NCBI GenBank assembly: GCA_963828185.1
Contig: CAWHDV010000019.1
Location: 310,001-374,000, forward strand
DNA: 64,000 nt
Direction of reading: 5' to 3'
From: Rhodoblastus sp963828185
GTDB taxonomy: Bacteria > Pseudomonadota > Alphaproteobacteria > Rhizobiales > Beijerinckiaceae
Under the pieces are notes generated by a model. The model was not told where the DNA came from. It did no database searches and saw only the letters and a program-made list of their open reading frames with translations. Shown here piece by piece: positions 44,642 to 53,787 of this stretch. The position numbers were made by a program, and so were the translations under genes. How positions within the stretch are numbered: position 1 is the stretch's first letter; each line of letters begins with the position of its first letter.

Positions 44642-47600
44642 ATGCATCTTGTCCGCAACGATCAGCGATCACTGGACGAGGCGGCGCAAGCCGTCGACCT
44701 CGAACAATCGCCCGCGGACATCGTCGTCTTGTCCTTCGCCGACAGTGACCTCTCTTTGTTCGCCACTGCCCATGATGACGCCCGCCACGCGAGCTTGCGG
44801 CTGGCTCCGCTGGCCCAGCTGAAACATCCTTATTCCGTCGATCTTTATATCGAGAAGGTCTGCGCGCGGGCGAAAATCGTGCTGGTGCGGCTGCTCGGCG
44901 GCCTTGATTACTGGCGCTATGGCGCCGAGGAGCTTGCAACGGCGGCGCGCAGGCATGGCTTTATCCTCGCCGTGGTTCCCGGCGATGCGATGGAGGACGC
45001 GCGGCTCGACGCCGCCTCGACGCTGCCGATCGAGGATCTGCGCACAATATGGGCCTATTTCCGCGAAGGCGGCGCCGAAAACATCGCCGCGTGCCTTGAT
45101 TTCCTCGGCTCAAAAATGTCGGGCGCACCCGCTTCGCCGCCACAGCCGGTCCCCGCATTCGGACGCTTTGCGCCCGCCTGCCTGTCCAAAGCCGGGAACG
45201 AGGCTACGGCGTTCATCCTGTTCTATCGCAGCGCCTATCTCGCCGGCGATTGCGCGCCCGTCTCCGCATTGGCCGTCGGCCTGGCGCGCGAAAATTTCCG
45301 TGTCGTGAGCTTCTACATTTCAAGCTTGAAGGATCTCTCGGCCTGCGCGCCGCTGGGGCAAGAAATCGCGGCGCAAAACCCGGATGTCATCCTCAACGCC
45401 ACGGCGTTTTCGGCGCGGCTTGACGGCGGCGCCGGGGTGCTCGACGCCGCTGACGCGCCCGTGCTGCAAGTGATTTTTTCCGGCGCTGAAATCGCGCAAT
45501 GGCGCGACTCGAAACGCGGCCTTTCAGCGGCCGACCTCGCGATGAACGTAGTGCTGCCGGAAATGGACGGACGCATCGTTTCGCGCGCGGTTTCCTTCAA
45601 GCGCGCGCAATCGCGGGACGAGGACCTGCAATTCGCGCCAGCGCGCCACGAACCCGAAATGTCGCGCGTAATTTTCGTCGCGGCGTTGGCGGCGCGATGG
45701 GCGCGGCTGCGGCGCAAGAAGAACAGCGACAAGAAACTGGCGCTGATCCTGCCGGATTATCCGGCAAAGGGCGGGCGGGCCGGATATGCGATCGGCCTCG
45801 ACACGCCGCAGAGCGCGAGCGCCATCCTGGCGCGGCTGGCGCGCGAAGGTTATGACGTCGCGCCTCCTCCGGCCCCTGCGGACCTGATGGAAGCCCTCCA
45901 GGCCGGGCCGCTGCAAGAGACGGTGACGCTCGAAGCTTACTGCGACTTTGTGAAAACCTTGCCGCGCGATTTTGTCGAAAGCCTGCACGCGCAATGGGGC
46001 GCGCCAAACGACGACGTTTCCATGCGCGACGGCGCCTTCGTCTTTCGCTTCCTGCGGCTCGGCTCGGCGCTCGTCGGCTTGCAGCCGGATCGGGGAGCGA
46101 CGGCTAGTCGCAAGGGCGATTACCACGACGCCGCCTTGCCGCCCCGGCATGGATTTCTCGCCTTCTATCTCTGGCTGCGCGAGACGGAGCGGATCGACGC
46201 GCTCATCCAATGCGGCGCGCATGGCTCGCTGGAATGGCTGCCCGGCAAGAGCGTGGCGCTCGGCGACGATTGCGCGCCGGAAATCGTCCTCGGTCCCGTG
46301 CCACTGGTCTACCCTTTCATCGTCAACAATCCCGGCGAGGCGGCGCAGGCCAAGCGCCGTTCTTCCGCGGTGATCGTCAGCCATCTCACGCCGCCATTGG
46401 TCGCGGCGGGAACGCATGGCGCGACGGCGGAAATCGAATCCCTGTTCGACGAATATGCGCAGGCGCAGGGGCTTGACGCGCGGCGGGCGAAATTGCTCGC
46501 CGACCTGATCCTGCAACGCGCCGAATTTTCCGGCCTGTTGCAGGAATGCGGCGCGCGAAAAGACGAGGACGCACTGATCCAGCTCGACGCTTATCTGTGC
46601 GACCTGAAGGAAATGCGCATCAATGACGGGCTGCATGTTTTCGGCCAATCGCCACAAGGCGTTTTGCGCGATGAAATGCTGGCTTCATATGGCGACGAGC
46701 CGCAGCTCCTGGAACGGCTCGACGCCTGCGGCGCCTCCGAGATGGACGCGCTCGTCCATGCCCTGAACGGCGGTTTCATCCAGCCGAGTCCATCCGGCGC
46801 GCCAGGACGCGGGCGCCGCGACGTGCTGCCGACGGGCCGCAATCTCTTCTCGGTCGATCCGCGCGCCGTGCCGACGCGCACGGCGTGGGACATCGGCCAG
46901 CGTCTGGCGCGCGACGTGCTCGACCGCTACGTGCAGGATCATGGCGAATGGCCGCGCCGCATCGTGCTGGACCTGTGGGGCAGCGCCTCGATGCGCACCG
47001 GCGGCGACGATTTTTCGCAAGGCTTTGCCTTGCTTGGGGTGCGCCCCTTGTGGGACGCCGCCTCGACGCGGATGAACGGGTTCGAGATCCTGCCGCTGGC
47101 GAAACTCGGGCGCCCACGTGTCGATGTCACCCTGCGTATTTCCGGCCTGTTCCGCGATGTATTCCCCCAGCAGATCGCCGCATTCGACGCGGCGGTGCGC
47201 GCGGTTGCGGCGCTAGATGAGGCGACCGAGGACAATCCGCTCGCCAATGAGGCCGAGCCACGGCGTATCTTCGGCGCGGCGCCGGGCGCCTATGGCGTCG
47301 ATCTTTCCGCCAGTCTCGCCGCCGCGCAATGGCGAGACCGCGACGAACTCGCGCGAAACTATCTTGGCGCCAGCGCCCAGGCTTTTGGCGCCGGCGGCGA
47401 TCCGCTGGCGCCGGGGCAGGGCGATTTTGTCGCCCGCGTGCGCGAGGCCGATGCTTTCGTCCATGTGCAGGATCTCGTCGGCCAGGACATTCTGGCCGCC
47501 GACGCCTTTTCGACGCATGAGGGAGGCTTTGCCGCCGCCGCCGCGATGCTGGGCGGAAAGCCGAGCCTCTATCATGTCGACGCCACGCGCGATGACGCCG

Positions 47601-47959
47601 CCAAGGTGCGTACGCTCGATCAGGAAATTTCGCGCGCCGTCCGCGCGCGCGCGACCAATCCCGCCTGGCTGCGCGGCATGATGCGGCATGGCGCCGCCGG
47701 CGCCGCGGAGATCGCCGAGACGGTGGATAATCTTTTCGCCTTCGCCGCCCTGAGCGATGCGGTCGAGGGACGCCATTTCGACGCACTGTTCGACGCCGTC
47801 TGCGGCAATGATGAGGTGCGCGCCTTTATCGAGAAGGAAAATCCGCGCTCGGCGCGGTCGATAGCGGAAAAATTCGCAGAAGCGGAACGGCGCGGCTTCT
47901 GGACGTCACGACGCAATTCGACCGCCGCCATACTTGCGGAAATGAGGGGCGAGACATGA
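44642..47959 (+). CDS. cobN: Cobaltochelatase subunit CobN
   Basis: A 1105-residue large chelatase subunit of the CobN/BchH family. It holds the hydrogenobyrinic acid a,c-diamide and inserts cobalt with CobS and CobT, which are not in this window. Typical blocks: ECGAHGSLEWLPGKS-type (QCGAHGSLEWLPGK), FIVNNPGEAAQAKRR and SMRTGGDDFSQG. ATG 44642 is close behind cobW; the upstream open frame is not used. It overlaps cobG by ATGA. Confidence 0.94.
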   Translation: MHLVRNDQRSLDEAAQAVDLEQSPADIVVLSFADSDLSLFATAHDDARHASLRLAPLAQLKHPYSVDLYIEKVCARAKIVLVRLLGGLDYWRYGAEELATAARRHGFILAVVPGDAMEDARLDAASTLPIEDLRTIWAYFREGGAENIAACLDFLGSKMSGAPASPPQPVPAFGRFAPACLSKAGNEATAFILFYRSAYLAGDCAPVSALAVGLARENFRVVSFYISSLKDLSACAPLGQEIAAQNPDVILNATAFSARLDGGAGVLDAADAPVLQVIFSGAEIAQWRDSKRGLSAADLAMNVVLPEMDGRIVSRAVSFKRAQSRDEDLQFAPARHEPEMSRVIFVAALAARWARLRRKKNSDKKLALILPDYPAKGGRAGYAIGLDTPQSASAILARLAREGYDVAPPPAPADLMEALQAGPLQETVTLEAYCDFVKTLPRDFVESLHAQWGAPNDDVSMRDGAFVFRFLRLGSALVGLQPDRGATASRKGDYHDAALPPRHGFLAFYLWLRETERIDALIQCGAHGSLEWLPGKSVALGDDCAPEIVLGPVPLVYPFIVNNPGEAAQAKRRSSAVIVSHLTPPLVAAGTHGATAEIESLFDEYAQAQGLDARRAKLLADLILQRAEFSGLLQECGARKDEDALIQLDAYLCDLKEMRINDGLHVFGQSPQGVLRDEMLASYGDEPQLLERLDACGASEMDALVHALNGGFIQPSPSGAPGRGRRDVLPTGRNLFSVDPRAVPTRTAWDIGQRLARDVLDRYVQDHGEWPRRIVLDLWGSASMRTGGDDFSQGFALLGVRPLWDAASTRMNGFEILPLAKLGRPRVDVTLRISGLFRDVFPQQIAAFDAAVRAVAALDEATEDNPLANEAEPRRIFGAAPGAYGVDLSASLAAAQWRDRDELARNYLGASAQAFGAGGDPLAPGQGDFVARVREADAFVHVQDLVGQDILAADAFSTHEGGFAAAAAMLGGKPSLYHVDATRDDAAKVRTLDQEISRAVRARATNPAWLRGMMRHGAAGAAEIAETVDNLFAFAALSDAVEGRHFDALFDAVCGNDEVRAFIEKENPRSARSIAEKFAEAERRGFWTSRRNSTAAILAEMRGET

Positions 47960-49296
47960 TCGAGGTGGCACGCAAGGGCTGGCGCCCATTGGATGCGGAA
48001 CAGTTGCGGAAGGGCTGGTGCCCCGGCGCATTGGCGCCGATGCTCAGTGGCGACGGTTACATATTTCGCCTGCGCCTGACCAATGGCGTTCTCTCTTTCG
48101 CGCGGGCGAAAATTTTTGCCGATCTGGGCCGGCGCTACGGCAATGGCGCCTTCGATCTTTCCGCCCGCGCCAATCTGCAAATGCGCGGCGTCAGCGAAAA
48201 AAACGTCGCGGCCTTGCAGCAGGAGCTGTCGGCCCTCGGCCTGCTCGACGCCGACCCCCGCGTGGAAGCGGTGCGCAATGTTGTGCCAAGCCCGCTCTCC
48301 GGTTTCGATTCCACTGCCTTGCTCGATGCGCGTCCGCTGGTCGCTGCGCTGGAAAGCTTGCTGACGCGCGAGGGGGCTTTGCATGACCTGCCGCCGAAAT
48401 TCGGCTTTTCCATCGACGGCGGCGGCGCCTTGCCGCTCGATGGGCTTTTCACCGACGTGGATTTCAGGGCGGTCTCGGCGTCGCGGCTGCAAGTCCGGCT
48501 CGGCGGCGTTGTCGCGGGTTTTGTCGCGCCGGAAAATCTCTGCGCGGCAGCGGAAGCGCTCGCCCGCAACTTTTTGGCGTTTCGCGGCGAAGACCGCCGC
48601 ATGGGCGCGCTCGTGGCGCGCGTCGGCGTCACGCCCCTGCTCGAAAATTGCTCCGCCGTCATTGCGAGCCATAGCCCGTTTTTAGACGGGCGTTCTGACG
48701 AACGCCTTATGGCGAAGCAATCCACCTCGCGCGCAAGCCGCGATATTGCTTATTCCAGGCTTCTCGGCGCGCAAAATTGCGGCAATGAAAATTTCGTCGG
48801 CGCAGGCCTGCTGTTCGGCCGCATCGAAGCCGACGCGCTGGAAGCTTTCGCGTTGGCGACGCAGGGCCACGGCGCGGCGGAATTGCGCCTCACCCCCTGG
48901 CGCGCCTTGCTCGCCGCGGGCCTTGCGGCCGACGCCGCCGAAAAGCTGAGCCGGGTCGCGGAAAACCTCGGCTTCATCGTCGATGGCCGCGATCCGCGCC
49001 TGGCCTTCTGCGCCTGTCCCGGCGCGCCCGCGTGCAATTCGGCGCTCGGCGACGTGCGCGGGGTCGCCCTCGCGCTTTCGCCGCACTGGCGGCCCGACGC
49101 CGGCCGCGTGCATGTCTCGGGCTGCGTCAAGGGCTGCGCCTTGCACGACAGGGCGCTCACCCTTGTCGCGACGGGCGATGGATTTTTTTCGCTTGTCGAA
49201 AACGGCCTCGCGAGGGATGAACCGAAGGCGAGAGGCCTCGATCTCGCCGCGATGCAGCAGCAACTCGACACTCTCGCCACCGGAGCGCGTGTTTGA
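47956..49296 (+). CDS. cobG: Precorrin-3B synthase CobG
   Basis: A 446-residue Fe-S protein of the nitrite/sulfite reductase fold, used by the oxygen-dependent B12 pathway to make precorrin-3B. Fe-S cysteines appear in FCACPGAPACNSA and SGCVKGCALHD. The N-terminus RKGWCPGALAPMLSGDG is typical. Residues ~235-256 (ASHSPFLDGRSDERLMAKQS) come from a palindromic DNA repeat inserted in frame, in the region between the two halves. It overlaps cobN (ATGA) and cobH (TTGA). Confidence 0.93.
   Translation: MIEVARKGWRPLDAEQLRKGWCPGALAPMLSGDGYIFRLRLTNGVLSFARAKIFADLGRRYGNGAFDLSARANLQMRGVSEKNVAALQQELSALGLLDADPRVEAVRNVVPSPLSGFDSTALLDARPLVAALESLLTREGALHDLPPKFGFSIDGGGALPLDGLFTDVDFRAVSASRLQVRLGGVVAGFVAPENLCAAAEALARNFLAFRGEDRRMGALVARVGVTPLLENCSAVIASHSPFLDGRSDERLMAKQSTSRASRDIAYSRLLGAQNCGNENFVGAGLLFGRIEADALEAFALATQGHGAAELRLTPWRALLAAGLAADAAEKLSRVAENLGFIVDGRDPRLAFCACPGAPACNSALGDVRGVALALSPHWRPDAGRVHVSGCVKGCALHDRALTLVATGDGFFSLVENGLARDEPKARGLDLAAMQQQLDTLATGARV
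48658..48723. repeat. Palindromic repeat element inside cobG
   Basis: GTCATTGCGAGCCAT at the left and ATGGCGAAGCAATCCA at the right pair imperfectly. Between them lie two small hairpins (CCCG-TTTTTAGA-CGGG and CGTT-CTGACG-AACG-like). The ends match the common palindromic intergenic repeat type that begins with CATTGCGAGC and ends with GAAGCAATCC. It is 66 bases long, so the cobG frame is kept. Confidence 0.7.
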
Positions 49297-49922
49297 CCGT
49301 TTACGACTATATCCGCGACGGCGCGGAGATTTACCGAAACTCCTTCGCCATCATCCGCCGCGAGGCCGATCTGGCGCGTTTCGATTTCTTCGAGGAGCGC
49401 GTCGCGGTGCGCATGATCCACGCCTGCGGCATGGTCGAAATCGCGCCGGAATTGCACTTTTCGCAGGGCGCGGCGCGGGCGGGAATCGAAGCCCTGGCGG
49501 CCGGCGGCAAGATCCTTTGCGACGCCAATATGGTCGCACACGGCGTCACCCGCGCCCGCCTGCCCAAAGACAACGAAGTGATCTGCACGCTGTCCGATCC
49601 TCGCGTCGCCGAATTGGCGAAAAAGATGAACACCACCCGCACGGCGGCGGCGATGGAATTGTGGCGCCCGCATCTGCCCGGCGCGATTGTCGCCTTCGGC
49701 AATGCGCCGACGGCGCTGTTTCATCTTCTGGAGATGCTCGACGCGGGCGCGGAGAAGCCAGCGTTGGTCCTCGCCATGCCGGTCGGTTTCGTCGGCGCGG
49801 CGGAGTCGAAGGAGGCGTCGATCGCCGATGGCCGTGTTCCGGTCATCGCCATGCGGGGCCGGAAGGGTGGCAGCGCCATGGCCGCCGCGGCCATCAACGC
49901 GCTGGCGAGTGAAAAGGAATGA
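49293..49922 (+). CDS. cobH: Precorrin-8X methylmutase CobH
   Basis: A 209-residue CobH/CbiC enzyme that moves the C11 methyl to C12 to make hydrogenobyrinic acid. Motifs: RMIHACGMVEIAPEL with the catalytic His, ILCDANMVAHGVTRAR and MPVGFVGAAESKEA. The start is TTG 49293, overlapping the cobG stop. The stop overlaps the cobI start. Confidence 0.95.
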   Translation: MTVYDYIRDGAEIYRNSFAIIRREADLARFDFFEERVAVRMIHACGMVEIAPELHFSQGAARAGIEALAAGGKILCDANMVAHGVTRARLPKDNEVICTLSDPRVAELAKKMNTTRTAAAMELWRPHLPGAIVAFGNAPTALFHLLEMLDAGAEKPALVLAMPVGFVGAAESKEASIADGRVPVIAMRGRKGGSAMAAAAINALASEKE

Positions 49923-50662
49923 GCCGCGAAGTGAACAATCCTGGACGCCTTTATGGCGTGGGTCTCGGCCCGGGCGATCCCGAACTGCTGACCGTGAAAG
50001 CCGTGCGGGTGATCGAGACGACGCCCGTCATCGCCTTCTTCGCCAAGGCGGGACGGCGCGGCAATGCGCGAACCATCGCCGACCGCTGGATTCCGGCGAC
50101 CGCCGAGGAACTGCAGCTGCAATATCCTGTCACGACGGAAATTCCGGTCACGGACCCCGACTACAATCGCCAGCTGGCTGCGTTCTATACGCAGGCGTCG
50201 GAGACCATCGCCGCGAGGCTCGAAGCCGGGCGCGACGTGGCGATCCTCAGCGAAGGCGATCCGCTGTTCTACGGCTCCTTCATGCATCTCTACATCCGCC
50301 TGAAGGAGCGCTTTTCCGTGACCATCGTGCCGGGCGTGGCTGGCATGGCCGGCTGCTGGTCGGCTGCGGGCGAGGCGATGACCTGGGGCGACGACGTCCT
50401 CACCGTGCTGCCCGGAACCTTGCCGCCGGAAATTCTCGCCGAAAAGCTGGCTTCGACGGACGCCGCCGTGATCATGAAGGTCGGCAAGAATTTCGCGAAA
50501 GTCCGCGAGGTCCTGCGAAATAGTGGACATTACGACCGCGCGCTCTATGTCGAGCGCGGCACGATGGCGGGCGAAAAAATCATGGCGCTGAAGGACAAGG
50601 CCGACGATGTCGCGCCCTATTTCGCCATCATCCTGATCAGCGGCCAAGGAAGGCGTCCATGA
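49919..50662 (+). CDS. cobI: Precorrin-2 C20-methyltransferase CobI
   Basis: A 247-residue SAM-dependent tetrapyrrole methylase (LYGVGLGPGDPELLTVKAVR; AILSEGDPLFYGSFMHLY; TIVPGVAGMAGC). It converts precorrin-2 to precorrin-3A. ATG 49919 and the stop at 50662 overlap both neighbours by four bases. Confidence 0.95.
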   Translation: MSREVNNPGRLYGVGLGPGDPELLTVKAVRVIETTPVIAFFAKAGRRGNARTIADRWIPATAEELQLQYPVTTEIPVTDPDYNRQLAAFYTQASETIAARLEAGRDVAILSEGDPLFYGSFMHLYIRLKERFSVTIVPGVAGMAGCWSAAGEAMTWGDDVLTVLPGTLPPEILAEKLASTDAAVIMKVGKNFAKVREVLRNSGHYDRALYVERGTMAGEKIMALKDKADDVAPYFAIILISGQGRRP

Positions 50663-51420
50663 GCGGCGTTTTGTACATTATCGGTCTCGGACCGGGGCCG
50701 GATTGCTGGCTGGTTCCCGAGGCGCGCGAGGCGCTGGCGCAAGCCGACGCGCTCATCGGCTACAAACCCTACGCCGACCGCGTGCCGGAGCGGGCCGGCC
50801 TCGAGCGTTTCCCCTCCGACAATCGCGTCGAGCTCGACCGCGCCCGCCATGCGTTGCAGCTCGCGCAGGCCGGCCGCAAGGTCGCGGTGGTCTCGGGCGG
50901 CGACGCAGGCGTGTTCGGCATGGGCGCGGCGGTGCTGGAAGCGCTTGAGGCGGGCGACCCCGACTGGCGCGCTATCGACGTGCGCGTGGTGCCTGGCGTC
51001 AGCGCGATCCTGGCGGCGGCCGCGCGGCTTGGCGCGCCTCTCGGCCATGACTTCTGCGCGATCTCGCTGTCCGACAATCTGAAACCGTGGGAGATCATCT
51101 CCAGGCGCCTCGTCGCGGCGGCGCAGGCCGATTTCGTCATCGCGCTGTACAATCCCGCCTCGCAGGCGCGGCCGCGCCAGATTTACGAGGCCTTCGAAAT
51201 TTTACGCGCGAACAAGGATGGCGCGACGCCCGTCGCCTTCGCCCGGGCGGTGGGGCGTCCCGACGAGCGCATCATCCTGACCGATCTGGCGCAAGCTGAT
51301 CCTGGCCTCGTCGACATGGCGACACTGGTGCTGATCGGCTCGTCTGAAACGCATCTGATCGAGCGGCCGGAGGGAAGGCCGTGGCTGTTGACGCCGCGAA
51401 CCTATGGGGCGGGTCGATGA
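50659..51420 (+). CDS. cobJ: Precorrin-3B C17-methyltransferase CobJ
   Basis: A 253-residue methylase that contracts the ring while methylating C17. Motifs: IIGLGPGPDCWLVPEAREAL, ALIGYKPYADRVP, VAVVSGGDAGVFGM and FVIALYNPASQARPRQI. It overlaps cobI by ATGA and its last 19 bases overlap the end of cobK on the other strand. Confidence 0.95.
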   Translation: MSGVLYIIGLGPGPDCWLVPEAREALAQADALIGYKPYADRVPERAGLERFPSDNRVELDRARHALQLAQAGRKVAVVSGGDAGVFGMGAAVLEALEAGDPDWRAIDVRVVPGVSAILAAAARLGAPLGHDFCAISLSDNLKPWEIISRRLVAAAQADFVIALYNPASQARPRQIYEAFEILRANKDGATPVAFARAVGRPDERIILTDLAQADPGLVDMATLVLIGSSETHLIERPEGRPWLLTPRTYGAGR

Positions 51421-52148
51421 GCTGCGATCCAGGCGAGGACATCGGCGAGTTGAAAAGCTTCGGCCGCGCCGTTCGCAGGCGGCCGCGCGACGAGGACCAC
51501 CGGGATTCCCAATTGCCGCGCGGCGAACAACTTCGCCGCGGTGGCTTCGCCGCCGCTGTTCTTGCTGACCAGCATTTCAATTTTCTCTTCGCGCATCAGC
51601 GCCAGTTCATCCTCGAGCGCAAACGGGCCTCGCGCCGAAATGAATTTGTGTCGCGGCAGCAGCGCCAGCTCCGCAGGTTCGTCGATGGCGCGGACGAGGT
51701 AGAAATGTTGCGGCGCGGCGGCGAAGGCGGCGAGTTGCAAACGGCCTTGCGTCAAGAAAACCCGACGGGGCTTTTCGCCCAGCGCCGTGACGGCGTCCTC
51801 CATGCGGGCGACTTCGCGCCAGTCGTCGCCTTGTTGCCGCGTCCAGGCGGGGCGCGAAAAAACCAGCAAGGGAACGCTGGCTCGCGCGCAAGCCTCGCGC
51901 GCATGCGCCGACATTTGCGCGGCGAAGGGATGCGTCGCGTCGATGACGGCGTCGATTTTTTCGTCGCGCAGATAGGCGGCGAGTTCGTCCACGCCGCCAA
52001 AGCCGCCGCTGCGGCTCGGGACGGGAGCGGGCAGGGGATTTTGCGTGCGGCCGGCCAGCGACACGACGGCTTCGATGTCGTTTCGTCCGCAAAGCGCCCG
52101 CGCGAGCTGGCTCGCCTGCGTCGTGCCGCCCAGGATCAGGATGCGCAA
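51402..52148 (-). CDS. cobK: Precorrin-6A reductase CobK
   Basis: A 248-residue NADPH reductase (MRILILGGTTQASQLARAL; VIDATHPFAAQMSAHA; LVSKNSGGEATAAKL). It reduces precorrin-6A to 6B. It is on the opposite strand inside the cob cluster, convergent with cobJ and divergent from cobL with a 26-base gap, so its promoter must sit in or near cobL. Confidence 0.94.
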   Translation of the reverse strand: MRILILGGTTQASQLARALCGRNDIEAVVSLAGRTQNPLPAPVPSRSGGFGGVDELAAYLRDEKIDAVIDATHPFAAQMSAHAREACARASVPLLVFSRPAWTRQQGDDWREVARMEDAVTALGEKPRRVFLTQGRLQLAAFAAAPQHFYLVRAIDEPAELALLPRHKFISARGPFALEDELALMREEKIEMLVSKNSGGEATAAKLFAARQLGIPVVLVARPPANGAAEAFQLADVLAWIAAHRPAP

Positions 52149-52174
52149 ACCGGTTTTCCCCCGAAAGTCATGCC

Positions 52175-53386
52175 ATGACCGCGCCCTGGCTTACCTTAAT
52201 CGGCATTGGCGAAGGCGGGCGATCGAGCCTGTCTCCTGCCGCAATCGCGGCTTTGGCGCAAGCGCGCCTTGTCGTCGGCGGCGCGAGGCACCTCGCCTTG
52301 GCCGCGCCGCTCGCCTGCGAAAGCTTGTGCTGGCCCTCGCCGATGGAGGCCGCCTATCCGCAAATTCTTTCGCGGCGCGGGGAAAATGTGGTGGTGCTCG
52401 CTACCGGCGATCCGTTTTTTTATGGCGTCGGCTCGGTGCTGGCGCGAAAAATTCCGCCTGAGGAAATGCTCTGCCTGCCTTCGCCTTCCGCCTTCAGCCT
52501 GGTGGCGGCGCGCCTCGGCTGGGCGCAGCAGGATTGCGATCTGATCACGCTGCACGGAAGGCCGCTGGAAAGGATCATCCCGCATTTGCAGGACGGCGCG
52601 AAAATCATCGCCCTGTCCTGGGATGCGAAGACGCCATCGAGACTCGGCCAGCTTTTGACGCAGCGAGGTTTCGGCGCCACGCGCATGACGGTTTGCGAGC
52701 ATCTCGGCGGTCCGCGCGAGCGCGTGCGCGCGGCTGTTGCGCGCGATTTTTCGCTGGACGGAATCGAAGCCCTGAACACGGTGGCGCTCGATCTCGTCGC
52801 GGAGAGCGATGCGAAAATCCTGCCCCGCGCGCCCGGCCTGCCGGACGAGTTTTTCGAACATGACGGCCAGATCACCAAGGCGGAAATCCGCGCCTTGACC
52901 CTGTCGGCGCTCGCGCCGCGCCCGGGCGAGCTGCTGTGGGACATCGGCGCCGGCTCGGGTTCGGTGGCGATCGAATTCATGCTGGCGGACAACAAAAACT
53001 CCGCCATCGCCATCGAGCGGAACTCCACCCGCGCTGAACGCATCAGGCGCAATGCGCTGGCGCTGGGGACGCCGGGCCTGCGCGTCATCGAAGGCAAGGC
53101 GCCCGCCATCCTTGGCGACTTGCCGCGTCCGCACAAAATCTTCATCGGCGGCGGCGCGACCGAAGCGGGCCTGATCGACGCCGCGCTCGACGCCCTGCTT
53201 CCCGGCGGGCGCCTGGTCGTCAACGGCGTGACGCTTGAGACGCAAGGCCTGCTTGCGGCGCATCACGGCGCGCTTGGCGGCCAATTGATCCAGGCGCAGA
53301 TTTCTCGGGCGGAAAGGCTCGGCGGCTTCTTCGCCTTTCGCCCGGCCCTACCCATCGTGCAATGGATTTACGCGAAAAAATGCTAA
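52175..53386 (+). CDS. cobL: Precorrin-6Y C5,15-methyltransferase (decarboxylating) CobL
   Basis: A 403-residue two-domain enzyme. The N-terminal CbiE-like methylase (LTLIGIGEGGRSSLSPAAI; VLATGDPFFYGVGSVLA) is followed by a C-terminal CbiT-like part (LLWDIGAGSGSVAIEFML; KIFIGGGATEAGLIDAAL). It adds methyl groups at C5 and C15 and removes the C12 acetate carboxyl. It overlaps cobE at the end. Confidence 0.95.
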   Translation: MTAPWLTLIGIGEGGRSSLSPAAIAALAQARLVVGGARHLALAAPLACESLCWPSPMEAAYPQILSRRGENVVVLATGDPFFYGVGSVLARKIPPEEMLCLPSPSAFSLVAARLGWAQQDCDLITLHGRPLERIIPHLQDGAKIIALSWDAKTPSRLGQLLTQRGFGATRMTVCEHLGGPRERVRAAVARDFSLDGIEALNTVALDLVAESDAKILPRAPGLPDEFFEHDGQITKAEIRALTLSALAPRPGELLWDIGAGSGSVAIEFMLADNKNSAIAIERNSTRAERIRRNALALGTPGLRVIEGKAPAILGDLPRPHKIFIGGGATEAGLIDAALDALLPGGRLVVNGVTLETQGLLAAHHGALGGQLIQAQISRAERLGGFFAFRPALPIVQWIYAKKC

Positions 53387-53787
53387 ACGAAATCGCCATC
53401 GGAGTTGGCTGCAAAAAAGGCGCGAGCGCGGCCGCCGTCATCTCGTTGCTGCGCGCCACTTTGGACGATGCGCCGCCGTTCGAACGGGCGACGATATTTA
53501 CAGTTGCGCGCAAATTCGGTGAACCGGGACTGCGCCAGGCCGGGGACTATCTGGGTTTCGAAATCGTCTTCCTCGACGAGACCGAGTTTCTCGCGCGGCA
53601 GGACGAGTTTTTGCAACGCGGCGCCGCGCTTTCACGAAAAACGCAGGAATTGACCGGCTTCTCCAGCATCGCCGAGGCGGCGGCGCTGATGGGCGGTGGC
53701 CCGCAATCCAGTCTCATCCTTCCTCGACGCGCCGCCGATGGCGTGACCTGCGCCGTGGCGGCAAAAGCCAGCGAGGTAAAAGCATGA
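53380..53787 (+). CDS. cobE: CobE / CbiG C-terminal-like protein
   Basis: A 135-residue protein with the CbiG C-terminal fold signature (IAIGVGCKKGASAAAVISLL; FLDETEFLARQDEFL; LTGFSSIAEAAALMG). In aerobic cob pathways CobE is essential in some species, but its reaction is unclear. ATG 53380 overlaps the cobL stop; ATG 53362 is also open. It overlaps cobM by ATGA. Confidence 0.9.
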   Translation: MLNEIAIGVGCKKGASAAAVISLLRATLDDAPPFERATIFTVARKFGEPGLRQAGDYLGFEIVFLDETEFLARQDEFLQRGAALSRKTQELTGFSSIAEAAALMGGGPQSSLILPRRAADGVTCAVAAKASEVKA

